Positions 17,406 through 25,305 of a stretch of DNA of 46,187 nucleotides are shown piece after piece. Each line of letters starts with the position of its first letter. Position 1 is the first letter of the stretch. Source of the stretch: Paracoccaceae bacterium. Lineage in GTDB: Bacteria > Pseudomonadota > Alphaproteobacteria > Rhodobacterales > Rhodobacteraceae. The position numbers and the translations under genes were made by a program. The stretch is from contig JADHOV010000021.1 in NCBI GenBank assembly GCA_016778765.1, forward strand, positions 1 through 46,187, read 5' to 3'. The notes under the pieces are model-generated. The model was not told the origin of the DNA. It saw only the letters and a list, made by a program, of their open reading frames with translations, and searched no databases.

Positions 17406-18491
17406 TTATGCCTTTTGGTGAAACCGGCTTGGACTAAGCTGATTTTGAATATCCTTTGGCAAATTTGACCTCTGGTCAAGCACCAGATCCGCGATTAATT
17501 GGCTAGAGGCCGCAGCTGTTTGAAACCCATATCCCCCTTGACCGGCAAGCCAGAAAAAACTTGGAAGCTTTGGATCCGAGCCGATCACCAAGGCGCGATC
17601 TGGCGCGAAGGTGCGTAAACCTGCCCAGGTTGCGCTGGGCCGCGTTATGGGATGCTTGATCATGGTTTCGAAACGGGCCAAGCCCTGGGCCAGTATCATA
17701 TCATCCGCCCAAGCATCTTGTGCAGGCAATGGATCTTCATCTGCCGGCGAGACGATCAATTGGCCTGCGTCTGGTTTTGCATACCATGCTTCGCCAATTT
17801 CATCGATAACGGGCCAAGAGGTCGGATCATAGCCCCCTGGCACGGGTAGTCTTGCTATTGAACGTCTATACCCAATCAGATCTAGGGGCGGCACTGATGC
17901 CATTTTTGCAATATGATCAGCCCAGGCCCCCGCTGCATTGATCAAAATATTGGCTTGAAAATCGCCTTTTTGGGTTTTGACTTGCCATTTCCTGCCACAG
18001 AAATTCAGCGCTTTAACAGGGTGAGAAATATGAATCTTTGTGCCCTGATTGCGTGCTTTACGCAGAAAATCTTGCAGCAATCTATCTGTATCAATGTCGT
18101 AAACATCTGAGCGGTATGCAGCATATCCCAGCATACATTGGTTAATTAGGGGAACTTTTTCTATCGCTTCAGAAACAGAAATAGGTTGAAGCCCAAACTC
18201 AACCGCCTCATCGCTGAAGGCGGCCCGATCGTCAGGTTTTGCCAAGAGCATCATACCTCTTGGGCTTAAAAAACCTCCGTTTTCGGCCCTTAGGAACGGT
18301 AAACTGGCGATGTTTAAGGCCCGGATTGTGGGGTTGCCGTAATCTTTGATAAAAACCGCTGCGGATCGCCCAGAGGCATGGTAGGCAAGCTGGTCTTCTG
18401 CCTCAAGCACCGTTACATCTGCTTGTTCTGACAGTCGTGCCGCAGCAGAAATGCCGGCAATACCGCCACCGATGATAATAATATCGCTCAT
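17406..18491 (-). CDS. FAD-dependent oxidoreductase, DAO family
   Basis: 361 residues from ATG 18491 (MSDIIIIGGGIAGISAAARL), the Rossmann dinucleotide-binding motif. A conserved second FAD segment follows near ASGRSAAVFIKDYGNP, with AAGAWADHIA in the middle and WLAGQGGYGFQTAAASSQLIA at the C-terminus. This layout is that of D-amino-acid oxidase, glycine oxidase and sarcosine-oxidase-like enzymes. The substrate cannot be read from sequence. An upstream extension to 18596 lacks family character. The next gene on the same strand lies 344 bp upstream, so shared transcription with the small paralogous pair is uncertain. Confidence 0.85.
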   Translation of the reverse strand: MSDIIIIGGGIAGISAAARLSEQADVTVLEAEDQLAYHASGRSAAVFIKDYGNPTIRALNIASLPFLRAENGGFLSPRGMMLLAKPDDRAAFSDEAVEFGLQPISVSEAIEKVPLINQCMLGYAAYRSDVYDIDTDRLLQDFLRKARNQGTKIHISHPVKALNFCGRKWQVKTQKGDFQANILINAAGAWADHIAKMASVPPLDLIGYRRSIARLPVPGGYDPTSWPVIDEIGEAWYAKPDAGQLIVSPADEDPLPAQDAWADDMILAQGLARFETMIKHPITRPSATWAGLRTFAPDRALVIGSDPKLPSFFWLAGQGGYGFQTAAASSQLIADLVLDQRSNLPKDIQNQLSPSRFHQKA

Positions 18492-18835
18492 GTTTGAACG
18501 GCTGAAAAAGGCGGGGTTATTGGCAAGGCGACGTTGAAGGATAAAGCACAAAATTGTGCATGTGAAGCATAGGGTAATTCTCTTAATGCGATGCATGCAT
18601 TGATAAAATCAGCAAAACGGCGGTTGATTATGATGCGACTTTTAATCTGCCAGAAGGGTAGGGCAGGCGCTTTAAATTTGAGTGTTTGATCGGGCCCAAG
18701 AGTGCAAATATGCCGGAAATCTGTAACCCGCGACGATAATTTTAAATCATATACCATTGCGCAATAATGGCAAAATATACCGGGGCGGTACAGTTCTTTT
18801 CGATGTAAACCAACGGGTCTTTCCGTGTGGTGCGT
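18492..18835. other. 344-bp gap with no convincing gene
   Basis: A minus-strand open frame to 18757 exists but overlaps the oxidoreductase start out of frame and shows no family character. A perfect dyad GCACAA-AA-TTGTGC (18546-18559) lies about 55 bp upstream of the oxidoreductase ATG and may be an operator. A poorly coding remnant cannot be excluded. Confidence 0.4.
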
Positions 18836-19306
18836 TTAAGCCAGCTGTTCTAGCGCGTCCCCCCGCGCCATGGCCGCCGCCAGGTCTGAGACGGGCAGGG
18901 GTTTGCGCCAGCTGATATCGGGGTCGCGCTTTACCGTTGAATCTATAAATTGGTTGTCAAAGGTAATGTTTACGTTTTGCCAAACATTCGAAAATTCTTC
19001 TGGAAGAAAGCGCTTCACTACAAAAATTGTAGGGCGTCGATCCCCAAACGCGGATCTTTGGATGAGAATATTCTCGGGCCGTTTAATACCGCGAGCAGCT
19101 AAGGCTTTATCACTTAGCAATACGTCAAACACGAATTTGGGGCGATGGATTGGATGCAAGGCGCCTAGGTCTTCCATCAGGGCTTTGAATGCGTCGGTGG
19201 TAACGAAATCAATCAAGCTATCATAGGCCTTTCGCATCGCCGCTTGTAGAGCTGGGCGGTCATAGCTTAAGCCTTTGTATCCGTGTGATTTTTCGGTAGG
19301 CTGCAT
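18836..19306 (-). CDS. RiPP-precursor-like protein without core tail (paralogue of next gene)
   Basis: 156 residues from ATG 19306, with a strong AAGGAG site 7 bases upstream. An upstream extension to 19429 translates the hairpin and the preceding gene's tail and is rejected. The core is homologous to the adjacent upstream protein: both have a helix (SLIDFVTTDAFKALMEDL) followed by a segment of the form L-A-x-G-x-K-x-PE (LAARGIKRPENILIQRSAF). Here the protein continues with RRPTIFVVKRFLPEEF and QNVNITFDNQF instead of a Gly/Cys tail. From memory this resembles the tandem BMA_0021/BMA_0022 family annotated as TOMM-type precursors, but I could not check. No modifying enzyme is adjacent. Function unknown. 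Confidence 0.65.
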   Translation of the reverse strand: MQPTEKSHGYKGLSYDRPALQAAMRKAYDSLIDFVTTDAFKALMEDLGALHPIHRPKFVFDVLLSDKALAARGIKRPENILIQRSAFGDRRPTIFVVKRFLPEEFSNVWQNVNITFDNQFIDSTVKRDPDISWRKPLPVSDLAAAMARGDALEQLA

Positions 19307-19345
19307 TTTATTCTCCTTAATTGCAAAGAAGTTTTCAAAGGTTTT

Positions 19346-19378
19346 AAAAGGTGGCAGGCTACACCTACCCGACCTTTT
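19346..19378 (-). terminator. Hairpin between the two precursor-like genes
   Basis: On the minus strand AAAAGGT and GGTAGG pair with CCTGCC and ACCTTTT. This gives 13 bp (one G-T wobble), a 2-nt bulge and a 5-nt loop, starting at the stop codon of the upstream gene. A short T4 follows within the stem. It may be a partial terminator or an RNA-stabilising 3' structure that raises expression of the first gene over the second. Confidence 0.55.
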
Positions 19379-19802
19379 AGGTTGAAAAGCCACCGCATCC
19401 ACAGATGGTGGCGGCTCCTCCGCCAGCACAGGCGCCCCATCCTAAAGGGTCATATGGCTGAAGCGGGCTATCAGGATCATTGATCGGAGAAATCTCAAAG
19501 CGCTCGCCCCTTACTTTATCTTCGAAGATACGGCTGGTCAGCCTGAAATCTTCTGGAATTTTTGCACCTGCGGCGCGAAGCCCTTCGAGGCTCAGTATCT
19601 TTGCAACGGCCTCGTAACCTCCATCTTTTTCGGCTTCATCCCGAGCTTGGCGCATTTTTTCTACAAACTCTGGAGAGGTAATGGTTTCAATCACAGTGTT
19701 TGTTGCGGCCATTAAGCGATCGCGATCAAGCTGACCCTTCAGTTCAGCCTTTTCTAAATCAAGCTTTTCTAAGCGGTCTTTAATTTTATCGGTTGAAGGC
19801 AT
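19377..19802 (-). CDS. RiPP-precursor-like protein with Gly/Cys-rich C-terminal core
   Basis: 141 residues from ATG 19802 (AAAGGGA just upstream; an ATG 18 bases earlier lacks this). It starts with a charged coiled coil (KIKDRLEKLDLEKAELKG), then a leader-like region (NTVIETITSPEFVEKMRQ and LRAAGAKIPEDFRLTSRIF) homologous to the downstream protein. It then changes abruptly to a tail GWGACAGGGAATICGCGG before the last FST. Long leader plus small Gly/Cys core is the layout of NHLP or TOMM-type RiPP precursors. Three cysteines are in the tail and none in the leader. A metal-binding or structural tail is the main alternative. No cyclodehydratase, radical SAM or LanM gene is in the window. Confidence 0.65.
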   Translation of the reverse strand: MPSTDKIKDRLEKLDLEKAELKGQLDRDRLMAATNTVIETITSPEFVEKMRQARDEAEKDGGYEAVAKILSLEGLRAAGAKIPEDFRLTSRIFEDKVRGERFEISPINDPDSPLQPYDPLGWGACAGGGAATICGCGGFST

Positions 19803-20342
19803 AGGTATCCCTTTCCCCATAATCAGTTGTTCAAATAAAATTGTTAACCCGCGCCTGATTGCGACGCTCTGTAATAACTATCAGAGTAATCAGCTATGCG
19901 CTTTAAGCCACGGTTAGCTTGTGTCAGGTTTGGTGCAAAACCGGTCAAAAAAACGATCTCTGACACATTTTCCGCGTTTTGATCAGGGCGAATTTTCAAG
20001 CGCGTTGGCAGGAAACACAGCCTGTAAGGCGCAATTTAAACCAGTGTTGATTTAACTATTAGGAAAGAGCCTTATTGGTTGAGGCGCTCGCCCCAAAAGG
20101 GTGTAAGCCAAGAGGCGCGCATAAGCTTTATGCCGGCCCCTTACTCGCCGCCAGTTATCCCTTCATTGCATTAAAAAAGCGAATAATATCTGCGCTGATG
20201 CGGGCCGTTACGACCCGTTTTGGCTGGCTTTTGGATCTCAAAAGTTTTGTATGACTTCTATATTACGGCTTAATAGCTGTTTGTTTTGATATTATTCAGT
20301 CTGTTGGATTTTTTAGGAGGGCCTTTAGAAAACCCCATGTTC
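19803..20342. other. 540-bp gap upstream of the precursor-like pair
   Basis: No convincing gene. It should hold the promoter of the pair. GTGTCAG (19921-19927) pairs with CTGACAC (19960-19966), enclosing a smaller GGTTT/AAACC stem, about 120-165 bp upstream of the ATG. This may be a structured leader or operator. A CGGG…CCCG-TTTT stretch near 20207-20220 could weakly terminate plus-strand transcripts. Confidence 0.4.
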
Positions 20343-20705
20343 CTAGTAAAGTTCCCAGCTGTCCACCCGGCAATCATCCGGGGCAATGCAAGCAGCCATT
20401 TCAAGTGCTCCGATCAATGCAGAGCAGCCCTGCGCCTCCACCGTTGCCTGCGCCGCGTTCAGGGTCACGGTCACGCTGATTGAAAGCTGCGCAGCTTTAC
20501 CTTCAATGAAGGCTATAAAGGAATGCGAGAACTGCCCATGGAAGGTCATTTTGACACGCATAAAATCATTGCCGCCGCGGCCAAACCCACCGGATTGAAC
20601 TGGCCTATGCACCGTATAAGTTCGATCTGCTGTGATCAAACCGGCTGCCGCCTGCGCAGATCTTAAAAACGGCTTTTTGAACGCAGAGATTGGTGGATCG
20701 CTCAC
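20343..20705 (-). CDS. Acylphosphatase-like protein with catalytic residues missing
   Basis: 120 residues from GTG 20705, 45 bp after the GST gene on the same strand. The second half follows the acylphosphatase fold: VKMTFHGQFSHSFIAFIEGK corresponds to the strand, phosphate loop and first helix, then a strand with VTVTLNAAQATVEAQG, a helix SALIGALEMAACIAP and a last strand CRVDSWEL. The GVGFR-type catalytic arginine and the catalytic asparagine are not visible, so it is unlikely to be an active acylphosphatase. The N-terminal 45 residues are basic and Gly-rich and may not be part of the fold. The ribosome-binding site is weak. It is probably the last gene of the Rieske/GST operon, perhaps an accessory subunit. 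Confidence 0.5.
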   Translation of the reverse strand: MSDPPISAFKKPFLRSAQAAAGLITADRTYTVHRPVQSGGFGRGGNDFMRVKMTFHGQFSHSFIAFIEGKAAQLSISVTVTLNAAQATVEAQGCSALIGALEMAACIAPDDCRVDSWELY

Positions 20706-20750
20706 GCCAAACCTGGGGGCAAGCCCCGTGTGATTTGTGCCCCAAAGGCA

Positions 20751-21380
20751 TCATGCAAACTCTGGAATGCCAGACATGGCATGAAACCTTGGCAGTTTGC
20801 GAAAGGCCCGCATCCAGTTGCGCAAATACGGGTAGGGCTCATGCCCGATACCGCCATCACCCGAGAGCGCAATATAGGGAAAACAGGCGATATCTGCGAT
20901 CGTTGGCGCCTCTCCAACGATCCATATTTTTCCAAGGATTTCCCGTTCTGCCAGATGATCATCAAGGATGGCAAAGGCGCTTTGCGCCTGCGCGCGAGCA
21001 CTCTCAACATTCAACGCATAGCCCAATACATCATGCAACCGCGCAGCTGAGGCGGCCATCAATTCATTTCCGGCAAAGGCAAGCCACATCATGACTTGCC
21101 CAAATGCCGCCGGATCATCCGGTAAATATTGCGCCGAGGGATCATATTTGCGGGCCAGATAACATAAGATGGCTTGCGCATCGCGCAGTTGCAGCTCGCC
21201 ATCTTCAAGCACTGGTATTTGGCCAAGTGGGTTAAGTGCCAGGAATTCGGGCGTTTTATGTTCTTTTCCCGGAAAGAAATCTACTGATATTGTGTGATAA
21301 TCGATTTGCAGGAATTCAAGCAGCAGCCGCACTTTATAGCAGCTTCCGGATAAGGTATAATTATGCAGCGTCAGGCCCAT
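20751..21380 (-). CDS. Glutathione S-transferase-like protein (NdmE-like by context)
   Basis: 209 residues with the two-domain GST layout: a thioredoxin-like N-terminus (LHNYTLSGSCYKVRLLLEFL, then GQIPVLEDGELQLRDAQAIL with the cis-Pro and Asp/Ala glutathione-binding segment) and an all-helical C-terminal domain (GEAPTIADIACFPYIALSG). The ATG directly follows the stop of the oxygenase subunit. In Pseudomonas putida CBB5, the GST-like NdmE is a structural part of the NdmCDE N7-demethylase. Its presence directly after a Rieske-less oxygenase subunit here is the same arrangement. Catalytic GST activity is also possible. Confidence 0.85.
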   Translation of the reverse strand: MGLTLHNYTLSGSCYKVRLLLEFLQIDYHTISVDFFPGKEHKTPEFLALNPLGQIPVLEDGELQLRDAQAILCYLARKYDPSAQYLPDDPAAFGQVMMWLAFAGNELMAASAARLHDVLGYALNVESARAQAQSAFAILDDHLAEREILGKIWIVGEAPTIADIACFPYIALSGDGGIGHEPYPYLRNWMRAFRKLPRFHAMSGIPEFA

Positions 21381-22265
21381 TTATGCGGCCTCTTCATGCA
21401 ACAACCCAAATTTCATACCGCTGTCTTTTAGCCAGCGGCGAAAAGCAACCGAACTGAGATCCGCTCTTGTTGGCATTTCCGAGCGCGGTGTCAGTGGCAA
21501 TAATTTGGGGCGTTGATTTTCAAGAATTATTCGGTCTTGTAAAAAAATGGTTTGTTGAAAATCGATCATACCAGTGTTGGATGACGTATCATCAAGCAGC
21601 GCCATTGGCATATATCCGATGCACTCTGTCTCTGTTTTGGGTTGGATGAAGAGGCAAATCGCATCCAAGCGATCCGCATAGCCAAGGGCAGATTTATACA
21701 GCATTACCCCGAATGGCGATAAAACGCGATAGGTATAATCGGTCATTTGACCTTCACCAGCCTTTGCCGCGGCGGGCGAGGCGGCGGGTTGAAAGAATTG
21801 GCACCCTGTTGCCCAGATTTCATCAACATCTTGGCGATGTTCGGTCTTATAACTGAGCACTTCTGTTTCGTTTTTTGCACCTAAGATATCGGTATGCACA
21901 AAGCAGAAATGGGCCATATCTAAAAAATTTTCAACAATTCGAAACGGGCTTGCATGCACACCCACTGACCCGCAATTGACAATCCGGCGATCGGGTTCAT
22001 CGAAGGCCTCGATGATTGGCATTGGCCTTGGACTGTCTCCAAGGGTTGTGAAGATAACCGCGAATTGCTCGATAATTGGCAGTTCTCGCCCAGGTGCGCC
22101 GCTTGCGTCCAGGGCAACCGCCGTCACGGTTCCATCGCTTGCCGCTGTCAAGCGAATGGGCTGCCCCAAAAGCAATGTTTCATGGGGTTTTGCGGGAGTC
22201 ACTTGCCCCGGATATGCAACTGGCAGCCATTGATTTAAGGCAACTATATCTGAAGTTACTGTCAT
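21381..22265 (-). CDS. Rieske-type oxygenase catalytic subunit lacking the Rieske motif (NdmC-like)
   Basis: 294 residues. The mononuclear iron site is complete: Asn113, Asp116, His119 and His124 in VENFLDMAHFCFVHTD, with the later carboxylate in FLQDRIILE (about Asp244), followed by QRPKLLPL and RADLSSVAFRRWL as in N- and O-demethylating Rieske oxygenases. The N-terminus still resembles a Rieske domain start (LNQWLPVAYPGQVTP… LLLGQPIRL), but the stretch that should hold CxH and CxxH is absent: from about residue 48 the chain jumps straight to the IIEQFAVIFTTLG strand. The cluster is evidently supplied by the overlapping upstream gene (ATGA overlap). This split is known for NdmC, the N7-demethylase of 7-methylxanthine. 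Confidence 0.85.
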   Translation of the reverse strand: MTVTSDIVALNQWLPVAYPGQVTPAKPHETLLLGQPIRLTAASDGTVTAVALDASGAPGRELPIIEQFAVIFTTLGDSPRPMPIIEAFDEPDRRIVNCGSVGVHASPFRIVENFLDMAHFCFVHTDILGAKNETEVLSYKTEHRQDVDEIWATGCQFFQPAASPAAAKAGEGQMTDYTYRVLSPFGVMLYKSALGYADRLDAICLFIQPKTETECIGYMPMALLDDTSSNTGMIDFQQTIFLQDRIILENQRPKLLPLTPRSEMPTRADLSSVAFRRWLKDSGMKFGLLHEEAA

Positions 22266-22906
22266 GTGCGTAGTCCTTGATTGATCTTTCGGCGCAAGGC
22301 AACCATCCGTTTGGCTAAAGCAAGCCTTGCCGTTGGATCCGTCGATCTTGTGCTCAGATGAATGGCGCAGCTTGTGCGGCTGCAGGGTTGCACCGCAACG
22401 GCTACCGTGTTGCTTTTATTCAAATAAACTTGGTTTTCTTGCGCCTCTGTTATCTCTACAAACTCGGCAATTCCTGCAAGCGCCTGAGCCCTATCGCATT
22501 CTAAAAATATGCTGCGTACCGAAACCCATTCGGTATTTGTTTCGACCGTATTTTCGCCAGCAGTAGCAAACACCATCCCATAAGATTCGCTTACGTTTAG
22601 AATATCGGCGCATAATGTCTTTGGCGGGGTGACCTCTGGATGCGCTGGTATTTTTAGACAGCCTCCATCAGAGCCATATTCCCAACCATGATACAGACAT
22701 GTCAGGCGGTTTTCTTTTACGAAACCAAAGCTCAAACGCATGCCGCGATGGGGGCAGCGGTCATGCCAAACATGCGCCTGACCGGCATAATCACGCCATA
22801 AAACCAGTTCGACATCTTGCAGCTGTATTGGATGAACGCCGCCCGGCTTGATATTCTCGCAAAGAGCGATGGCATGTGGTTCTGTAAGCTCTAAAATTGG
22901 TTCCAT
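22262..22906 (-). CDS. Stand-alone Rieske [2Fe-2S] protein partnering the oxygenase
   Basis: 214 residues from ATG 22906, preceded by GGAG at 5-base spacing. The Rieske motif is complete: Cys51 and His53 (RCPHRGMRLSFG) and Cys70 and His73 (LTCLYHGWEYGSDGGC). No flavin, NADH or plant-type ferredoxin module follows, so this is like the N-terminal Rieske portion of NdmD without its reductase. After the Rieske fold come about 90 residues with no motif I recognise, ending ALAKRMVALRRKINQGL. Translationally coupled to the catalytic subunit. An electron donor must be encoded outside the window. It starts a transcription unit behind a terminator, 381 bp from the ABC transporter genes. Confidence 0.88.
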   Translation of the reverse strand: MEPILELTEPHAIALCENIKPGGVHPIQLQDVELVLWRDYAGQAHVWHDRCPHRGMRLSFGFVKENRLTCLYHGWEYGSDGGCLKIPAHPEVTPPKTLCADILNVSESYGMVFATAGENTVETNTEWVSVRSIFLECDRAQALAGIAEFVEITEAQENQVYLNKSNTVAVAVQPCSRTSCAIHLSTRSTDPTARLALAKRMVALRRKINQGLRT

Positions 22907-23287
22907 CGGGTCTCCGCGTTGTTTTAAGAGCCGCATATCCGAAGAGATTGCGCACCGCTGTCTTATAACCAATAGTCGGTTCGGGTTCAAAGCGTGTTTT
23001 GATCATGCGGCCGCGCGCATGGACGCGTTTTTGCCAAATGGGCTGGCTTTCATCCAGCCTCCGATAGCGTGCATGGTCCAGACCTTCAGGGCAAAGAATA
23101 GTGGTCGTTTTAGGGCAGCGGTTTTGAAGCGTATGATTTCGTTTGAAACACTAGTTTTCAGCCATGAAAAAGCCGGTTAAGATTGGTTTTTAAAAGGGCC
23201 TTAAAATAATGGGGCCTGCATATTTGCAGGCCCCATCACCTTGTCACAAAGCGCTAAGCGCCTTTTGCGATTATGCAATCGTTTTTC
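22907..23287. other. 381-bp gap between binding-protein gene and Rieske gene
   Basis: Contains the terminator of the transporter operon (below) and presumably a promoter for the Rieske/GST genes. Open frames here show no coding character. A second small dyad (GCGCT-A-AGCGC) lies at about 23251-23261. Confidence 0.45.
23201..23236 (-). terminator. Intrinsic terminator after the BMP binding-protein gene
   Basis: The perfect 12-bp stem ATGGGGCCTGCA / TGCAGGCCCCAT (arms 23209-23220 and 23225-23236, loop TATT) is followed on the minus strand by TTATTTTAA. It lies about 50 bp after the stop at 23288. Confidence 0.8.
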
Positions 23288-24352
23288 TTAATTTGGAACT
23301 TTCGCGTCGATTCCTTCAACGTAATACATCATCGTATCAAGATGCTTACGGTCCGCGACTTCTCCGTCAGCCAAGACTTGGTTGCCTTCATTGTCATTTA
23401 GTGGTCCGGTGAATGCAAAATATTTGCCATCACGGATCGCATCCTTGACCTCTTGGGCTTTGGCGGCAACTTCAGCTGGCATGTTTGTGAAAGGTGCCAT
23501 TTCCACGGACCCATCATCCATATGGCCAAAGTAATCGCCTGTGGTCCAGGTGCCATCCAGAACCTGACCGACTTTTTTGATGTAATATGGCCCCCAGTTA
23601 TCGATCGTTGCAGTCAATTGCGCCTTAGGGGCAAATTTGATTTGATCCGAGGCTTGTCCAAACCCAAACCGGCCTTCTTTCTCAGCGGCTTGTAATGGTG
23701 CAGGTGAATCGGTGTGCTGGGCGATCACGTCACAGCCTTGCTGCATCAGCGCCACAGCAGCGTCCTGTTCTTTTTGTGGATTATACCAAGTATATACCCA
23801 TACGATATCGATTGTTACGTCTGGGTTTGTTGATTTTGCGCCCAGATAATAGGTGTTAATTTCACGAATAACTTCTGGGATCGGATAAGCTGCCACGTAA
23901 CAAATTTTATTTGTTTTGGTCATCATGCCCGCGATCACGCCCTGCACGTGCCGGGCTTGGTACAAGCGGAGGCCGTAATTGGCAAAGTTGGGCCCTTGCT
24001 TATAACCTGTTGCGTGCTCGAATTTCACATCTGGAAATTTCTTTGCAACGTTTTCCATTGGGTCCATATAGCCAAAGGATGTGCCGAAAATAATATCGTG
24101 GCCTTGCAGCGCCATTTGCGTAAACACGCGCTCTGCATCGGCGCCTTCGCCCACTGATTCTACAAACGTGGTTTCGACGCGATCGCCAAAGGCCTCTTCA
24201 ACCTGTTGACGGCCAATATCATGGCGATAGGTCCAACCATGATCGCCGGTTGGCCCAACATAGACGAAGCCAACTTTTACATCGGCCGCGAAGGCGGCTG
24301 TTGATAGGCCAAGAGCCACCGCGGCCCCTGCTAAGATAGATTTTATCGTCAT
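23288..24352 (-). CDS. BMP-family ABC transporter substrate-binding protein
   Basis: 354 residues with a Sec signal peptide (MTIKSILAGAAVALGLSTAAFA). The mature protein starts with KVGFVYVGPTGDHGWTY, the first strand of the basic-membrane-protein family of periplasmic binding proteins, which bind nucleosides or purines in characterised cases. Other family segments are HDIIFGTSFGYMDP, FEHATGYKQGPNFANYGLR and GCDVIAQHTDSPAP. Last gene of the importer operon. Placement beside xanthine dehydrogenase suggests xanthine, hypoxanthine or a methylated purine as ligand; this is inference. Confidence 0.9.
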   Translation of the reverse strand: MTIKSILAGAAVALGLSTAAFAADVKVGFVYVGPTGDHGWTYRHDIGRQQVEEAFGDRVETTFVESVGEGADAERVFTQMALQGHDIIFGTSFGYMDPMENVAKKFPDVKFEHATGYKQGPNFANYGLRLYQARHVQGVIAGMMTKTNKICYVAAYPIPEVIREINTYYLGAKSTNPDVTIDIVWVYTWYNPQKEQDAAVALMQQGCDVIAQHTDSPAPLQAAEKEGRFGFGQASDQIKFAPKAQLTATIDNWGPYYIKKVGQVLDGTWTTGDYFGHMDDGSVEMAPFTNMPAEVAAKAQEVKDAIRDGKYFAFTGPLNDNEGNQVLADGEVADRKHLDTMMYYVEGIDAKVPN

Positions 24353-24381
24353 AAACTACTCCTTTTCAGATTATGAGTGCC

Positions 24382-25305
24382 TCAAGATGAGGCATGGAAC
24401 GCCCGGCCCAAAGATCCAGGTGCCCCTTGGTTGCCTTTGGCCGAAATGAAAACCAACACCGCAATAGTTATCAGATATGGTGACATGGACAAGTACTCGA
24501 CCGGAATCGCGGCCCCGGCAGCTTGCAAGTTAAGCTGTAAAACGGTTACGCCGCCAAATAAATAGGCACCAATCAACACCCGCCAGGGGCGCCAACTGCC
24601 AAAGACCACAATGGCCAAGGCGATCCACCCGGCGCCGGCTGTCATGCCCTCGGTCCATTGAGGCACCCGCACCAAGCTTAGATAAGCGCCGCCCAATCCG
24701 CTACAGGCCCCCCCAAACATGATGGCCAAAATCCGAATCCGGATCACCTTATAGCCAAGCGCATGGGCGGCGTGGTGGTTTTCCCCCACCGCCCGCAAAA
24801 TCAGGCCAACCCGCGTGCGTTTTAATGTGTAGGCCACCGCTATCACGATGATCACTGAAATATATACCATCGCGTCATGTGAAAATAACAAGGGCCCCAA
24901 AACCGGTAAATCAGAGAGCAAGGGAAGATCCAGTTTATCAAGGCTGGGGGATTTCATGCCTTCATATGGCTTGCCAATCAGCGCCGATAACCCAAGCCCA
25001 ACCAGGGTTAAGCCCAAGCCCGTTGCCACCTGATTGGACAGAAAAATTTGGGTTAACACCGCAAAACTCAGCGATAAGAGGGCGGCCGCGAGGGCGGCGC
25101 ATATAAACCCTATTCCCGGGCTTGACGTATTGACCGCAACCGCAAAGCCAATCACAGCGCCCGTGATCATAAGGCCTTCAACGCCCAAATTGAGCACGCC
25201 GGAGCGTTCCACAACAACTTCGCCAATGGCGGCCAATAAAATAGGCGTTGCCGATACCATGAGGGAGGCCAAAAGCAAAATCGGGTTGATGGATGAAAGG
25301 TCCAT
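24382..25305 (-). CDS. ABC transporter permease, purine/nucleoside type
   Basis: 307 residues, about eight hydrophobic segments, of the branched-chain/BMP-associated permease family (BPD_transp_2). The ATPase-contact region reads KRTRVGLILRAVGENHHAAHALGYKVIRIR, and the N-terminus has LLAAIGEVVVERSGVLNLGVEGLM, typical of YufQ/NupQ-like permeases. The start ATG overlaps the stop of the preceding permease by one base (TAATG). Forms the membrane channel with the other permease. Confidence 0.92.
   Translation of the reverse strand: MDLSSINPILLLASLMVSATPILLAAIGEVVVERSGVLNLGVEGLMITGAVIGFAVAVNTSSPGIGFICAALAAALLSLSFAVLTQIFLSNQVATGLGLTLVGLGLSALIGKPYEGMKSPSLDKLDLPLLSDLPVLGPLLFSHDAMVYISVIIVIAVAYTLKRTRVGLILRAVGENHHAAHALGYKVIRIRILAIMFGGACSGLGGAYLSLVRVPQWTEGMTAGAGWIALAIVVFGSWRPWRVLIGAYLFGGVTVLQLNLQAAGAAIPVEYLSMSPYLITIAVLVFISAKGNQGAPGSLGRAFHASS

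Noticed and set aside
18488..18757. 89-codon minus-strand frame upstream of the FAD oxidoreductase
   Set aside because: It overlaps the oxidoreductase start out of frame and shows no family or signal features.
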